From Azorinus chamasolen (taxonomy: Eukaryota > Mollusca > Bivalvia > Cardiida > Solecurtidae), in NCBI GenBank assembly GCA_963576725.1, contig OY755241.1, positions 2,604,001 through 2,668,000 of the forward strand: a DNA stretch of 64,000 nucleotides. Reading direction: 5' to 3'. This document shows, piece after piece, positions 46,187-57,552 of the stretch. Every line of letters begins with the position of its first letter. The first letter of the stretch is position 1. Made by a program: the position numbers and the translations under genes. Below the pieces are notes generated by a model. It saw only the letters and a program-made list of their open reading frames with translations, searched no databases and was not told the DNA's origin.

Positions 46187-46528
46187 AAACATCATTCATT
46201 CATTCAAATACACACTTGTGGATAGCATCCATTAGAGAGTCTGACCATTAGACAGTCGGACCAGAAATAATGAGGGCTTGATGACATCAAAATATAGCGA
46301 TCTGCTTGTAACACTATTTTCTGTGGTCTGACAGACATATGGGAGCTGACTGGTCTGGGTCTACTCTGTTTGCAAAGGCTTTGAAAGGTGTATTTATGGA
46401 GTAAAGGCTTAATATGCCATTTTAAAACTTCATCTAAATAATATTCATAATGTCATTAATGATTATTTCTTAGTTTAAAATTCACGGAGTTAGGGATTAA
46501 CTGTTAATCCTTTCCTTGTTCTATTTTT

Positions 46529-47634
46529 AGCTCAGGGTGAGCTTTTGTGATTGCCTGATGTCTGTTGGCATTTGTCGTGCGTCGTCAACAATTTGAACCT
46601 TTAAAAATCTTCTCTTCTGAATCTACAGTTCTCAGCTTTCATATTTAGCATATATCATCATATTCAGGTCCTCTACAAAAGTTATATAAATTATGCCCCT
46701 GGGGTCAAAATTGGCCCCGCCCCAGGGGTGCCTTATTTTCAATAGAAACATACAGTAAAACTTTGAAAATCTTCTCCTCTGAAACTGGAAGGTTCTCAGC
46801 TTTCATATTTGGCACATAACATCATGTTCAGGTTCTCTACAAAAGTTATATAAATTATGTCCCTGGGTAAAAAATGGCCCCGCCCCAGGGGTGGCTAATT
46901 TTCAATAGAAACAAATAGAGAAAACTTTGAAAATCTTCTTCTCTGAAACTGGATGGTTCTCAGCTTTCATTTTTGGCACATAACATCATGTTCATGTCCT
47001 CTACAAAAGTTATTTAAATTATGGCCCTGGGGTTAAAATTGGCCCGCCCCAGGGGTGGCTAATTTTCAATAGAAACAAATAGAGAAAACTTTGAAAATCT
47101 TCTCCTCTGAAACTGGAAGGTTGTCAGCTTTCATATTTGGCACATAGCATCATGTTCAGGTCCTCTACAAAGGGTATATAATTTATGTCCCTGGGATCAA
47201 AATTGGCCCCACCCCAGGGGTGGCCAGTTTTCAATAGAAACATATAGTGAAAACTTTGAAAATCTTCTCCTCTGAAACTGAAAGGTTCTCAGCTTTCATA
47301 TTTGGCACATAGCATCATAATCAGGTCCTCTACAAAAGTTATACCCCTGGGGTCAATATTGGCCCCGCCCCAGGGGTGCCTTGTTTTCTATAGAAACATA
47401 GTGAAACTTTGAAAATCTTCTCCTCTGAAACTGGAAGGTTCTCGGCTTTCATATTTGGCACATAGCATCATGTTCAGGTCCTCTACAAAAGTGATATAAA
47501 TTATGCCCCTGGGGTCAAATTGGCCCCGCCCCAGTGGTAGCCAGTTTTGAATAGAAAAGTATAGTGAAAACTTTGAAAATATTCTCCTCTGATTGTCTGG
47601 TGAGCGATGTCAGGGTCATTCTGGCCCTCTTGTT
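46529..47634 (+). mobile_element. Tandem-core element H3
   Basis: Same family as H1. The 5' hairpin is shortened (AGCTCAGGGTGAGCT) and about six core units follow. It ends TCTGGTGAGCG with AGGGTCATTCTGGCCCT and CTTGTT. Flanked by T5 on the left. Confidence 0.78.
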
Positions 47635-47639
47635 AAAAT

Positions 47640-48134
47640 TTTTATGCCTTCACCTTTAAAGTGACGGGGCTTTAAGTTTTAATCTTGTTCGTACGTACGT
47701 ACATCCATCCTGTAAAATTCTCATCAAAGATTTCTGGGTTAGTGTACGCTGGAATGATTTGATATTGGTCTGAAGCTAAATAATAGTGAGTTGAGCCATG
47801 TCTCCTCTTTTCAGGTCTGTTGTGTGGGGGCATCTGTGTCCATTTTTATGGCCCCACAAAGTGATGGCATATAGGGTTGCCCTTGTCTGTACGTACCTTC
47901 ATATGTATGACCATATGCACATCTAGAAGAATTTGTCTGGGCTCTTTCTTGGAAAGTATTTGTTCAATCCACACCAAACTTTACACACATGTTGGTTGCC
48001 ATTATATAACCATTATATAACCAAGAAACAGATCTATCAAATTCCATAAGCAAACAAAGCAGACCCTGATCAGACGGCTCCTGCTGTGTTTGCAGATGCG
48101 TGAAAACACGTTTGTATATGAAGGAAAGGGTTAA
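47640..48134. mobile_element. Two truncated tandem-core 5' ends and a family-B MITE
   Basis: TTTTTATGCC (about 47650) and TTTTTATGGCCCCAC…GTGATGGCAT (47846) are 5' ends followed by CGTACGTACG or GTCTGTACGT modules but no 3' ends. From about 48000 a family-B MITE ends GGAAAGGGTTAA at 48134, 24 bp before the TTC19-like exon 2. Confidence 0.55.
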
Positions 48135-48157
48135 ACGTAGTATATTTTATATTGTAG

Positions 48158-49181
48158 GACTGCTAGACAGATTGGTGCGCTAACTACTGGAACCACTTGG
48201 GCTTTTCTTGGATTGTCATTGAACAAAGAGAAAATGTCTGAGCAAGATAGAGTTCGCGAGCTTGTTTCTGAAGGTATTGTGAAGAAAGATCGAGGTGACA
48301 TTGAAGGGGCCAGCAGAGCATTTCATGATGCCTTGAAACTGTCCTCTGAATTTTTAGCAGAGAAAAAAATAACAGAAAATGATAATCAGAATCATAGAGT
48401 GTTTATCTATGATCAAATAGCAAATATGTCATTGGAAATTGGACAGTTCAAGAATGCAGAAGAACTATTCAAGGAAACTATGAGGTTAGCCCTTCATCTA
48501 GGTATGGATAAAAATGATAATGCCATGATTGAAATGTCATTGAAATTGTCCATGATCTTTCTCTATACTGGGCGGCAGGAAATTGCTCACCAGGGTCTGC
48601 AGCACTGTATTAGAGAACAGGAAAAGAAAATAGAAGTCATGAAGGATAAATCTGGAAAACCTGACAAACCAATATCGACAGAGGAAATGAAAAAAGCAAA
48701 AGAAGAGGAAGCAAATACAAAGATACTGTTAGGAAAGGCATACAAAAACTATGCCAACAGCTTTTTGCAAAGTAGAGATTTCAAAAGAGCATTACCACTG
48801 ATTGTTAAGTCTTTAGATATATCTAGAGCTGAGCTTGGTCCGCAGCACGACACTACATTGGTTATAATGAATGATTTAGCAACCTGCAAGATAATGCTCA
48901 AAGACTATCAAAATGCAGAGGATCTTCTCAATGATGGAATAAAAGCTAGTAAGAAAGTAAAAAGTGTCATGGAATCCGCACTGTTATCTAATCTTGGTGC
49001 TCTATACATCAGAACAGGAAGGTACGAAGAGGCAGAAACTGTCTGTACCAGAGGTTTAGCTATAGCTGACAAATTCAAAGATGCCTATTTTAGGGGTCCA
49101 TGTAAAGCATGTCTTGGTAAACTACAAGAACTTAAAGACATGCAAAAGGAGGAAAAAGAGGAAGAGAAATCACCAGAATGA
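48158..49181 (+). CDS. TTC19: TTC19-like gene, exon 2 (TPR protein of mitochondrial complex III)
   Basis: Exon follows TATATTGTAG|G and runs to TGA 49179..49181. With exon 1 it gives a protein of about 394 residues, close to vertebrate TTC19. It opens with a hydrophobic segment (GALTTGTTWAFLGLSL), a plausible inner-membrane anchor. TPR-type helical repeats follow: RVRELVSEGIVKK, YDQIANMSLEIGQFKNAEEL, LGKAYKNYANSFLQSRDFKR, MNDLATCKIMLKDYQNAEDL and LSNLGALYIRTGRYEEAETV, before an acidic/Lys tail. The order YDxxAN…GQxxNAExLF…DNAxIExSLKLxxIY matches TTC19. TTC19 binds respiratory complex III and helps clear Rieske-protein fragments. Only two coding exons is simpler than in vertebrates. The frame is undamaged, so the gene is probably active. 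Confidence 0.88.
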
Positions 49182-49237
49182 TTTTATAGATTTTGTCAGA
49201 GCTACAGATAAGGGTGCATACCGAAATATTAAGATGG

Positions 49238-49338
49238 TTATTTCTCCACCAAACCCTATACTGTGACCACTCTTTAGAATCGTCTCTTTGAGACGATTCT
49301 GAAGAGTGGTCACAGTAAAGGGTTTTGTAGAGAAATAA
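49238..49338 (+). repeat. 49-bp-arm inverted repeat in TTC19-like 3' UTR
   Basis: Two 49-nt arms with four mismatches flank a 3-nt loop, 57 nt after the stop codon. The distal arm runs into the AATAAA. Looks like a foldback insertion. In RNA it would form a long hairpin. Confidence 0.93.
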
Positions 49339-49339
49339 A
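49334..49339 (+). terminator. Polyadenylation signal AATAAA of the TTC19-like gene
   Basis: First AATAAA after the stop codon (152 nt downstream), followed by T-rich sequence. Its first bases belong to the inverted-repeat arm. Confidence 0.55.
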
Positions 49340-49436
49340 GGAGTTATTATTGAAAATGTTTTAATTTGCACATCTTATCTGGAGCTCTGGATTTTGTCAT
49401 ATTTTGATACTTACTACTACAGTAAAACCTCACTAG

Positions 49437-49659
49437 TTAATATTTTCTATCATATAAATGCCTTTTCACACATTTGCAAACAGAGTAGACCCAGATCAGA
49501 TGGGCTCCTATAGGAACTGTCTGATCAGAATCTCCTCTGTTTGCTGATAGTTTTTGTCAAAGCAAAATATACCCTTGAAAACGGTACATTATAAAAAGTC
49601 AGCTGATAAATAATCATATCATTATTTCTTACATGAATACAGAACTGTGAAAGGGTTAA
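49437..49659. mobile_element. TTAA-flanked MITE, family B
   Basis: TTAA at both ends, inner GCAAACAGAGTAGACCCAGA palindrome with centre GGCTCCTATAGGAAC, then TTTGTCAAAGC and GAAAGGGTTAA. The left terminus is diverged. Confidence 0.65.
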
Positions 49660-49689
49660 AACACTCAAATAAGTATCAGTATCGAGGGT

Positions 49690-49940
49690 TTCAACCTTCA
49701 CTTCTTATAAACATGTTTTCATGCATATGCAAACAGAGTAGACCCAGATCAGACGGCTCCTTTAGGAGCCGTCTGATCAGGGTCTGTTCTGCTTGTTTGT
49801 GACATGGTATAGACCAGATTCTAAAGTGTTTGTCAGTGCAAAAAAAAATGGCTTGAAAATATTACGTTTTGAAAATTAAGCTCATAAATATTCTTGATGT
49901 CATAATTTCTTACATGAATATTGAACAAGGAAAGGGTTAA
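49690..49940. mobile_element. MITE family B with well-kept palindrome
   Basis: The central palindrome GATCAGACGGCTCC-TTTA-GGAGCCGTCTGATC is perfect. The right end is GGAAAGGGTTAA (49940). The left end is not clear. Confidence 0.65.
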
Positions 49941-50182
49941 ACCTTTACACCATGAATATCAATGTTAGAAATAATGACATCATGCATATTAATTAGATTA
50001 ACTTTTATCAAAGAACATGGACACAGGAATGTTTGGCCATGGATATGTAGAATCATATCTTTATTATATCATAAAGAAAACAGAGCAGACCCTGATCAGA
50101 TGGCTCTTACAGGTGCCATCTCATCTGGGTCTACTCTGTTTGAGAAATCGTAGAAAGTCATATTCATGGAGTAAAGGGTTAA
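49937..50182. mobile_element. MITE family B variant
   Basis: Shares its left TTAA with the preceding copy and ends GTAAAGGGTTAA. The palindrome GATCAGATGGCTCT-TACA-GGTGCCATCTCATC is near its right end. Confidence 0.65.
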
Positions 50183-50300
50183 AACAAGTGGTAGCTTAAT
50201 GGAGGGTGAAAGTCATACAGAAAACTCCTGGGAGCTTTCTGCATGAATTCCTTTCTGCATTAAGCAGCAACCTGCCTTTAAATGTTCTCAATTATTTTTA
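50183..50300. repeat. Partial mariner-like hairpin MITE
   Basis: GCTTAATGGAGGGTGAAAGT … CTGGGAGCTTTCTGCATG … GCATTAAGCAGC is a diverged internal part of the 22910 element. Confidence 0.6.
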
Positions 50301-50427
50301 CTAAAAATTTGAATAAGTAAGTTTTAGCTGTGGTAATATTCATGTAAGAAAATTTAACGAATATTTATTAGCTGAATTTTTATAATTGTATACAAGATTT
50401 AGTAGATTCCAGAGAAATTTTCAAATA

Positions 50428-50681
50428 TTAACCCTTTCCCTGTTCTATGTTTATTACAAATATCAATACCTACTGCATATTCATTGACAAAATAGCCATA
50501 ATGAAACATTGAAGGTGGAGCTTTGTTGCTATTTTAGAAAGTATAGAAATATATGTATCAAATTCCATGAGCAAACAGAGCTGACCCTGATCAGCCGGCT
50601 CCTATAGGAGCCGTCCATATGATCTGGGTCTACTCTGTATGCAGATATGGGAAAACACGTGTGTATGAGGGAAAGGGTTAA
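50428..50681. mobile_element. TTAA-flanked MITE, family B, best termini
   Basis: Perfect 14-bp terminal match TTAACCCTTTCCCT / AGGGAAAGGGTTAA, 254 bp in all. The near-central GATCAGCCGGCTCC-TATA-GGAGCCGTC palindrome is flanked by GAGCAAACAGAG and CTCTGTATGC. Confidence 0.8.
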
Positions 50682-50709
50682 TTTAGAAGTGTTGATAAAA
50701 TCAGTTTGA

Positions 50710-51075
50710 CAATAATGAATTAACCCATCATGTAAAACATGTTTTCACACATTTTCAAACAGAGTAGACCCAGATCAGACGGCACCTATACCTTCCATAT
50801 TCCGTTATAACTATGTTGTCCATGAATATTCATTAGGTATTGACATTTGGAATAAACATAGAACAGGGAAAAGGTCAAGACTTTTAAACAAGCGTAATAA
50901 TATTTGCAAACAGTACATACCCATATCAGGGGGCTCCTAGAGGGGCTGTCTGATCAGGGTCTGCACTGTTTGTTATTCAGAATCATTTCACAAATCATAC
51001 CCTTTCATTCTGAATGGACAGTACTGTTATAGCATTATAGACACTTAGGAAAATTTAGAATTGAAACGGTTAACC
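50710..51075. mobile_element. Degraded family-B MITE pieces
   Basis: Two half-palindromes (50.76 and 50.91 kb) with AGTAGACCCAGATCAGACGG and GGCTGTCTGATCAGGGTCTG; termini only partly recognisable. Confidence 0.5.
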
Positions 51076-51082
51076 CTTTCTA

Positions 51083-51338
51083 TTAACTCTTTCCTCCTTT
51101 AATATGCCTTTTTACGCATCTGTAAAAGTCACTTTTTGAAACCATTGTGATAAATAGAGCATTTTGAAACCATTGTGATAAATAGAGCATTTGCTCCTTT
51201 GGAGCAAATGCTCCTTTTATCACATTAGTTTCAGAACTACCATATTCTAAAATTTTCCTTTTCTCTAGTTATTGCTCCTTTTTGGTAGATTTATTCAAAG
51301 AGGTTGGGTCTAAAATAGCCCATGGAGGAATGGTTTAA
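51083..51338. mobile_element. TTAA-flanked MITE, family A, with partial duplication
   Basis: TTAACTCTTTCCTCC … GGAATGGTTTAA with a duplicated GAAACCATTGTGATAAATAG segment before the TTTGCTCC-TTTGGAGCAAATGCTC hairpin. Confidence 0.7.
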
Positions 51339-51339
51339 A

Positions 51340-51840
51340 GATACACCTTTTAAATGCCATTGCAAACAAAGTAGGAGCAGTGTAATCAGGGTCTGCTCTG
51401 TTTGCTAATGGAAAGAAATATATGTCTGATCCTGCAGTGTCTGCCATTGTCATATGTCATTGTATAAATTCAGCCAATTAGTGTTCATCATATCATTATT
51501 CATATCATTATTTGAATACCTACTGAATATTCATGGGCAAAATAGTTATAATGAGATATGGAAGGTGCAACATTGTTGCCATTTTAGAAGCTAAAGAAAC
51601 AGATATTTCAAATTCCATTAAAAACACAGCAGACCCTGATCAGACGGTTCCTATATGAGCCGTCTGATCTGGGTCTACTCTGTTTGCAAATGCGTGAAAA
51701 CACATTTATATGAAGTAAAGGGTAAAAAAGTATTCATAGAGTAAAGGGTTTCATATAAAAACATTTGACACATTTTCAAACAGAGTAGACCCAGATCAGA
51801 CCAGGGTCTGCTCTGTTTGTCTATGGATTTGTAAGCCTTT
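51340..51840. mobile_element. Family-B MITE copies, boundaries unclear
   Basis: Palindromes at about 51.37, 51.62..51.69 and 51.77 kb (GACGGTTCC-TATATGAGCCGTC in the middle one) between partial GTAAAGGGT termini. Confidence 0.5.
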
Positions 51841-51892
51841 ACTTCATGAATATTCATTCCAGAAATAATGACATCTTTAATATTAACTCTTC

Positions 51893-52162
51893 GCTTGCTG
51901 ATTTTTAAAATACATTTCTCCTTCTTTACCCATGCCCTTTTGTATAATTACATATATCTTCACTATGTACAAGTATTGCGCTGTGCAATCACTGCTGTGG
52001 AGTGCACTGGTTGCACAATCACTGCTGTGGAGTGCACTGGTTGCACAATCAACTTGTAAATAGAGCAGACCCTGATGAGACAGCTCCTGCAGGAGCTGTC
52101 TCATCTGGGTCTTTACTATTTACGGGTAGGTATATTTACGCGAATAGCAAGCGAAGGGTTAA
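51893..52162. mobile_element. TTAA-flanked MITE, family C
   Basis: Termini TTAACTCTTCGCTTGCT and AGCAAGCGAAGGGTTAA match at 16 of 17 positions. Inside is a two-fold tandem of GCAATCACTGCTGTGGAGTG (51.98..52.05 kb), then GAGACAGCTCC-TGCA-GGAGCTGTCTC. Confidence 0.8.
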
Positions 52163-52730
52163 TTAGTCTAATTGTTATAATAACACATGGACACAGGAAT
52201 TTTGGCCATGGCAGAAACTATAGAAACATATCTATACTATATCATAAGCAAACAGAGCAGACCCTGATCAAAAATATAAATGACCACCGCTTCTATAGGA
52301 GTAAATATTAAGTAAATTATTAAGTAAATACCGTACATGTAGTTAAACATTTTGTTAATGGGGTTGTTGCTGTTATTGAGATGTCATTTGTTTTATATGT
52401 TTGCAATGCAAATAAATTTATGCAAATTGTTTGCAATTTTTTCTTTTATTGGTCTTCATATTTATGTAGTTAACTGCATAAATACACCTTTTAATGCCTA
52501 GTTTGAAAGCAGAGTAGACACAGACCAGACAACTCCTGTTGTAGCTCTCTAATCACGGTTTGTGGTCTGATTGCTTTTTGGACGAAATAGCTTGGATTCT
52601 ACAGTTTCTATCATGGCCGAAACATTCCTGTGTACAAATGGCAATATAAAAAATCATTGAATTAATCTTCATATCATTACATCATTACTTCTTATATAAA
52701 TATTCATGAACCCTTTCCTCCATAAACGGA
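52163..52730. other. Non-coding, with family-B remnants
   Basis: Half-palindromes at about 52.25 and 52.52 kb; no gene. Confidence 0.4.
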
Positions 52731-52866
52731 GGATCTTACATGAGTGTTCATTACACATTGTTTTTATGAAACGAGTTAACCATAATAAAATTTTAATATG
52801 ACATGTGCTTTAGTAAACGAGTTTCATGAAAACAATTTGTAATGAACACGAATGTAAGATTCTTTT
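52731..52866. repeat. Foldback element, arms about 45 bp
   Basis: GGATCTTACATGAGTGTTCA … GTTTTTATGAAACGAG pairs with CGAGTTTCATGAAAAC … TGAACACGAATGTAAGATTC, with a loop of about 45 nt. A half-copy lies at 40046. Confidence 0.75.
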
Positions 52867-53959
52867 TATCACATAAGCCTTAAAATGTCATAGAAAAATG
52901 AAACAGGTTATAGCTGATGGCTGTTTCGGCCATTGCTTACAAACAGCGTGGTAATAAAACGGACAATGTACATCAAGTGCTATGATTGGCTAACGCTTAA
53001 ATGAGCTAATTTGACAAAAACTGGCTGTGATATGGGCAAATTTGTAGGTATGGGTCATCATTACGAAAACTGGGGGGTTGGCATGGAAACGGTTAAAATA
53101 CACATAGCCTAAAAGAATTTAAGTTTGAGTACATTCGCGATTCTGATTCAGGACACTTTTCTGAACATATTGGTACCCATGAAAAATAGTCGGGGGGGGG
53201 GGGGGGAGGGGGGTGTGCACGGTAGACCCCATTGGCTCCCTGAGTAAATAGAGCATTTGCAATCAACAAAATTCTAAAAATTTCCATTTCTCTAGTTAAT
53301 GCTCCTTTTCGGTAGATTTATTCAAAGTGGTTGGATCTTAAAATAGCCTATGAGGAAATGGGTTAAACAGTTTGGGTGCTGATAAGAGCCCAGTATCTCA
53401 TCTTCATCTGAGCTGTTCACGTAGTTATTCACAAAGTTGCCACTAGTGTCTCTGATCTATGGAAGGTGGAACAGTTTTGCCATTTTAGAAAGTAACGAAA
53501 CAGATCTATCAAATTCCATTAGCATACATAGCAGACCCTTATCAGACGGCTCCTATAGAAGCCTTCTGATCTGGGTCTACTCTGTTTGCAAATGTGTTAA
53601 AATACGTTTATATGAAAGAAAGGGATATATAGGTGTTCAGAGTCTTGAGAAATTAATCAATAAAAAAAGATTATCTAACGTTTTCGGTCCTTTACTTTTT
53701 ATAGAGATGCATTTTCACATGTTTGCAAATAAAGCAGACCCAGATCAGACAGCTCCTGTACGAACTGTCTGATCAGGGTGTACTGAGATTGATTATGGAA
53801 TAATATAGATATGATTCTACAGTTTCTTCCAATGCAAAACGTTCCTGTTTAATCATCTAAATATTCATCAATTCATTCAGGAGTTATGGCCTTTCTTTTG
53901 TTGAAATAACTGAAAATATATTACACAGACTTCAGATGGGTGTTTTTTGTGTCCTTTTT
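52867..53959. other. Non-coding with MITE fragments and a poly-G/C run
   Basis: G-run near 53192, half of family A to GGGTTAA (53366), and family-B palindromes at about 53.54 and 53.74 kb. No exon seen. Confidence 0.45.
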
Positions 53960-54055
53960 AGCTCGTTTATTGGAAGAATAGTGGAGCTATCCTACTCGCC
54001 CTGGCGTCCGCGTCGGTGTCCGCGTCACACCTTGGTTAAGGTTTTTATACGCCCA

Positions 54056-55898
54056 CCTAATAAAGGTGGTCGTATATTGTCGTGGCCCTGTCCGTCCGTT
54101 CGTTCGTTCGTCCGTCAACATTTTGTTTGTCCGCTGTTTTCTGGGAAAACTATTTGACAGATATTAATGAAACTTCACACAAATGTTAAATGCATCAAGA
54201 TCTGAAGCTGAGTTGATTCTGAGGTTCATTTGAATTTTCATTTCAGAGTTATGGCCCTTGTCCTTAAAAAATATGCAAATAGTTTGTCCACTGTTTTCTG
54301 GGAAAACTATTTGAGAGATATTAATGAAACTTCACACAAATGTTTAATGCATCAAGATCTGAAGCTGAGTCGATTCTGAGGTTCATTTGATTTTTCATTT
54401 CGGAGTTATGGCCCTTTTACTTAAAAAATATGTAAATAGTTTGTCCGCTGTTTTCTGGGAAAACTATTTGACAAATATTTATGAAACTTCACACAAATGT
54501 TTAATGCATCAAGATCTGAAGTTGAGTTGATTCTGAGGTTCATTTGATTTGTCGTTTTGGAGTTATGGCCCTTTTACTTAAAAAATAATGCAAATAGTTT
54601 GTCCGCTGTTTTCTGGGAAAACTATTTGAGACATATTAATGAAACTTCACACAAATGTTTAATGCATCAAGATCTGAAGCTGAGTTGATTCTGAGGTTCA
54701 TTTGATTTGTCGTTTCGGAGTTATGGTCCTTTTACTTAAAAAATAATGCAAATACATGCAAATAGTTTGTCCGCTGTTTTCTGGGAAAACTGTTTGACAG
54801 ATATTAATGAAACTTCACACAAATGTTTAATGCATCAAGATCTGAAGCTGAGTTGATTTTGAGGTTCATTTGATTTTTCATTTCAGAGTTATGGCCATTG
54901 TCCTTAAAAAATATGCAAATAGTTTGTCTGTTGTTTTCTGGGAAAACTGTTTGAGAGATATTAATGAAACTTCACACAAATGTTAAATGCATCAAGATCT
55001 GAAGCCGAGTTGATTCTGATGTTCATTTGATTTTTCATTTCAGAGTTATGGCCCTTGTCCTTAAAAATATGCAAATAGTTTGTCCGCTGTTTTCTGGGAA
55101 AACTATTTGAGAGATATTAATGAAACTTCACACAAATGTTTAATGCATCAAGATCTGAAGCTGAGTTGATTCTGAGGTTCATTTGATTTTTCATTTCAGA
55201 GTTATGGCCCTTGTCCTGAAAAAATATGTAAATAGTTTGTCCGCTGTTTTCTGGGAAAACTATTTGAGAGATATTAATGAAACTTCACACAAATATTTAA
55301 TGCATCAAGATTTGAAACTGAATTGATTCTGAGGATCATTTGATTTTTCGTTTCAGAGTAATGGCCCTTGTCCTTAAAAAATAATGCAAATTGTTTGTCC
55401 GCTGTTTTCTGGGAAAACTATTTGAGAGATATTAATGAAACTTCACACAAATGTTAAATGCATCAAGATCTGATGCTGAGTCGATTTTGAGGTTTATTTG
55501 ATTTTTCGTTTTGGAGTTACTGCCCTTTTACTTAAAAAAAATTGCAAATATATGCAAATAGTTTGTCTGCTGTTTTCTGGCAAAACTGTTTGACAGATAT
55601 TAATGAAACTTCAAACACATGTTTAATGCATCAAGACCTGAAGCTAAGTCGATTCTGAGGATCATTGATTTTTTGTTTCGGAGTTATGGCCCTTGCACTT
55701 AAAAAAATAATGCAAATCTATGCAAATATGAGGATGGCCATAACTTTTTCTATATGGTTAAACCTTAATGTGAATTTTCACATATATTGCGGGGGTTTTG
55801 ATATGTCATTTTATTCTAAAGTTATGGTCCTTGAACTTCGTGTGTTCGTTGCTTTGTTAGTCGGTCAACTATTATGTACCGTATGCGGTACTCTTGTT
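54056..55898 (+). mobile_element. Nested tandem-core element, ATACGCCCACC type
   Basis: 5' hairpin ATACGCCCACCT-AATAA-AGGTGGTCGTAT, then (GTCCGTTC)n, then about ten units of 155-170 bp (GTCCGCTGTTTTCTGGGAAA, TTAATGAAACTTCACACAAA, TGCATCAAGATCTGAAGC). It ends with stem-loop GTACC-GTATGC-GGTAC and TCTTGTT. It interrupts GGTTTTT^GTTAAAG of the surrounding core. Confidence 0.82.
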
Positions 55899-56030
55899 AA
55901 AGTCCACTTTTTGCCTTTAAACTTTTGAATAAAGCTTTGAAACTTGAAACACTTGTTCACCACCACAAGCTTCATCTGTAGACAAGAGTACATAACTATG
56001 TCAATCATTTTGACAGAATTATGGCCCTTT

Positions 56031-57552
56031 TTAACTCGCCTGGGCCGAAGGCTCAGGATGAGCTAATGTGACCGCGATCCGTCCGTCGTCCGACATCCGT
56101 CGTCTGTCCACATTTTCAAATGACATCTCTGAAACTGCTGACTCGATTTTAACCAAATTTTGTCAGAAGCATCAGTGGCTAGGGGGAACGAAATGTTCAC
56201 AATATGATCCTCGGGCCAAAAATGGCCCGCCCAAGTGCTTATCAGTTTTTCATAGGAAACTCTTTAAAAATCCCTCGTCTTTGAAACTGTAAGGCCTAGA
56301 CCTTTGATATTTGGTATGTAGCATGATCTAACGGTCCTCTACACAAATTGTTCAAATTATGACCCTTGGACCAAAAATGGCCTCGCCCAAGGCCTTATCA
56401 GTTTTTCATAGGAAAATCTTTAAAAATCTTCTTCTCTGAAACTGTAACGCCTAGACCTTTGATATTTGGTATGTAGGATTATCTGATGTTCCTCTACAAA
56501 GATTGTTCAAATTATGACCCCTGGGCCAAAAATGGCCCGCCCAAGTGCTTATCAGTTTTTCATAGGAAACTCTTTAAAAATCCCTCGTCTTTGAAACTGT
56601 AAGGCCTAGACCTTTGATATTTGGTATGTAGCATGATCTAACGGTCCTCTACACAAATTGTTCAAATTATGACCCTTGGACCAAAAATGGCCTCGCCCAA
56701 GGCCTTATCAGTTTTTCATAGGAAAATCTTTAAAAATCTTCTTCTCTGAAACTGTAACGCCTAGACCTTTAATATTTGGTATGTAGGATTATCTGATGTT
56801 CCTCTACAAAGATTGTTCAAATTATGACCCCTGGGCCAAAAATGGCCCGCCCAAGGGCTTATCAGTTTGTCATAGGAAAATCTTTAAAAATCATCTTCTC
56901 TGAAACTGTAACGCCTAGACCTTTGATATTTAGTATGTAGGATTATCTAATGGTCCTCTTCAAAGATTGTTCAGATTATGACCCCGGGCCAAAAATGGCC
57001 CCGCCCAAGGGCTAATCAGTTTTTCATAGGAAAATCTTTAAAAATCTTCTCTGAAAATATAAGGCCTAGACTTTTGATATTTGGTATGTAGCATGCTCTA
57101 ATGGTCCTCTACACAAATTGTTCAAATTATGACCCTTGGACCAAAAATGGCCTCGCCCAAGGCCTTATCAGTTTTTCATAGGAAAATCTTTAGAAATCTT
57201 TAGAAACTGTAAGGCCTAGACCTTTGATGTTTGGTATGTAACATGATCCAATGGTCCTCTACAAATATGTAGCTTTGGCTTGTGATCCTCTGCCAAGAAT
57301 GTTCAACTTACGATCCCGACCTCTCGGCGAAACTTGGCCCTGCCTTGGGTCTTATCAGTTTTTCATGGTAAAAATATATAAAACAATTTTTTTCTCTGAA
57401 ACCAGAAGGCTTAGACCTTTAATTAATGGCATGCTGCTTTGCCTTGTGGTTCTCTACCAAGGTTGTACAAATGATGTCTTCTATGTAAAAAATGGCCCCG
57501 CCCTGGGGTTTATCTCAGGTGAGCGCTTCAGGGCCTCTTTTCCCTCTTGTTA
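56031..57552 (+). mobile_element. Nested tandem-core element, ACTCGCCTGGG type
   Basis: Starts AACTCGCCTGGGC after T5, with CCGTCCGTCGTCC module, and runs about seven or eight units (GGCCTAGACCTTTGATATTT, CTCTACACAAATTGTTCAAA). A block of about 390 bp is duplicated nearly exactly (56160..56520 and 56520..56850 share units). It ends CTCAGGTGAGCG and CCCTCTTGTT, then host AACTTAGAAT resumes. Confidence 0.78.
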
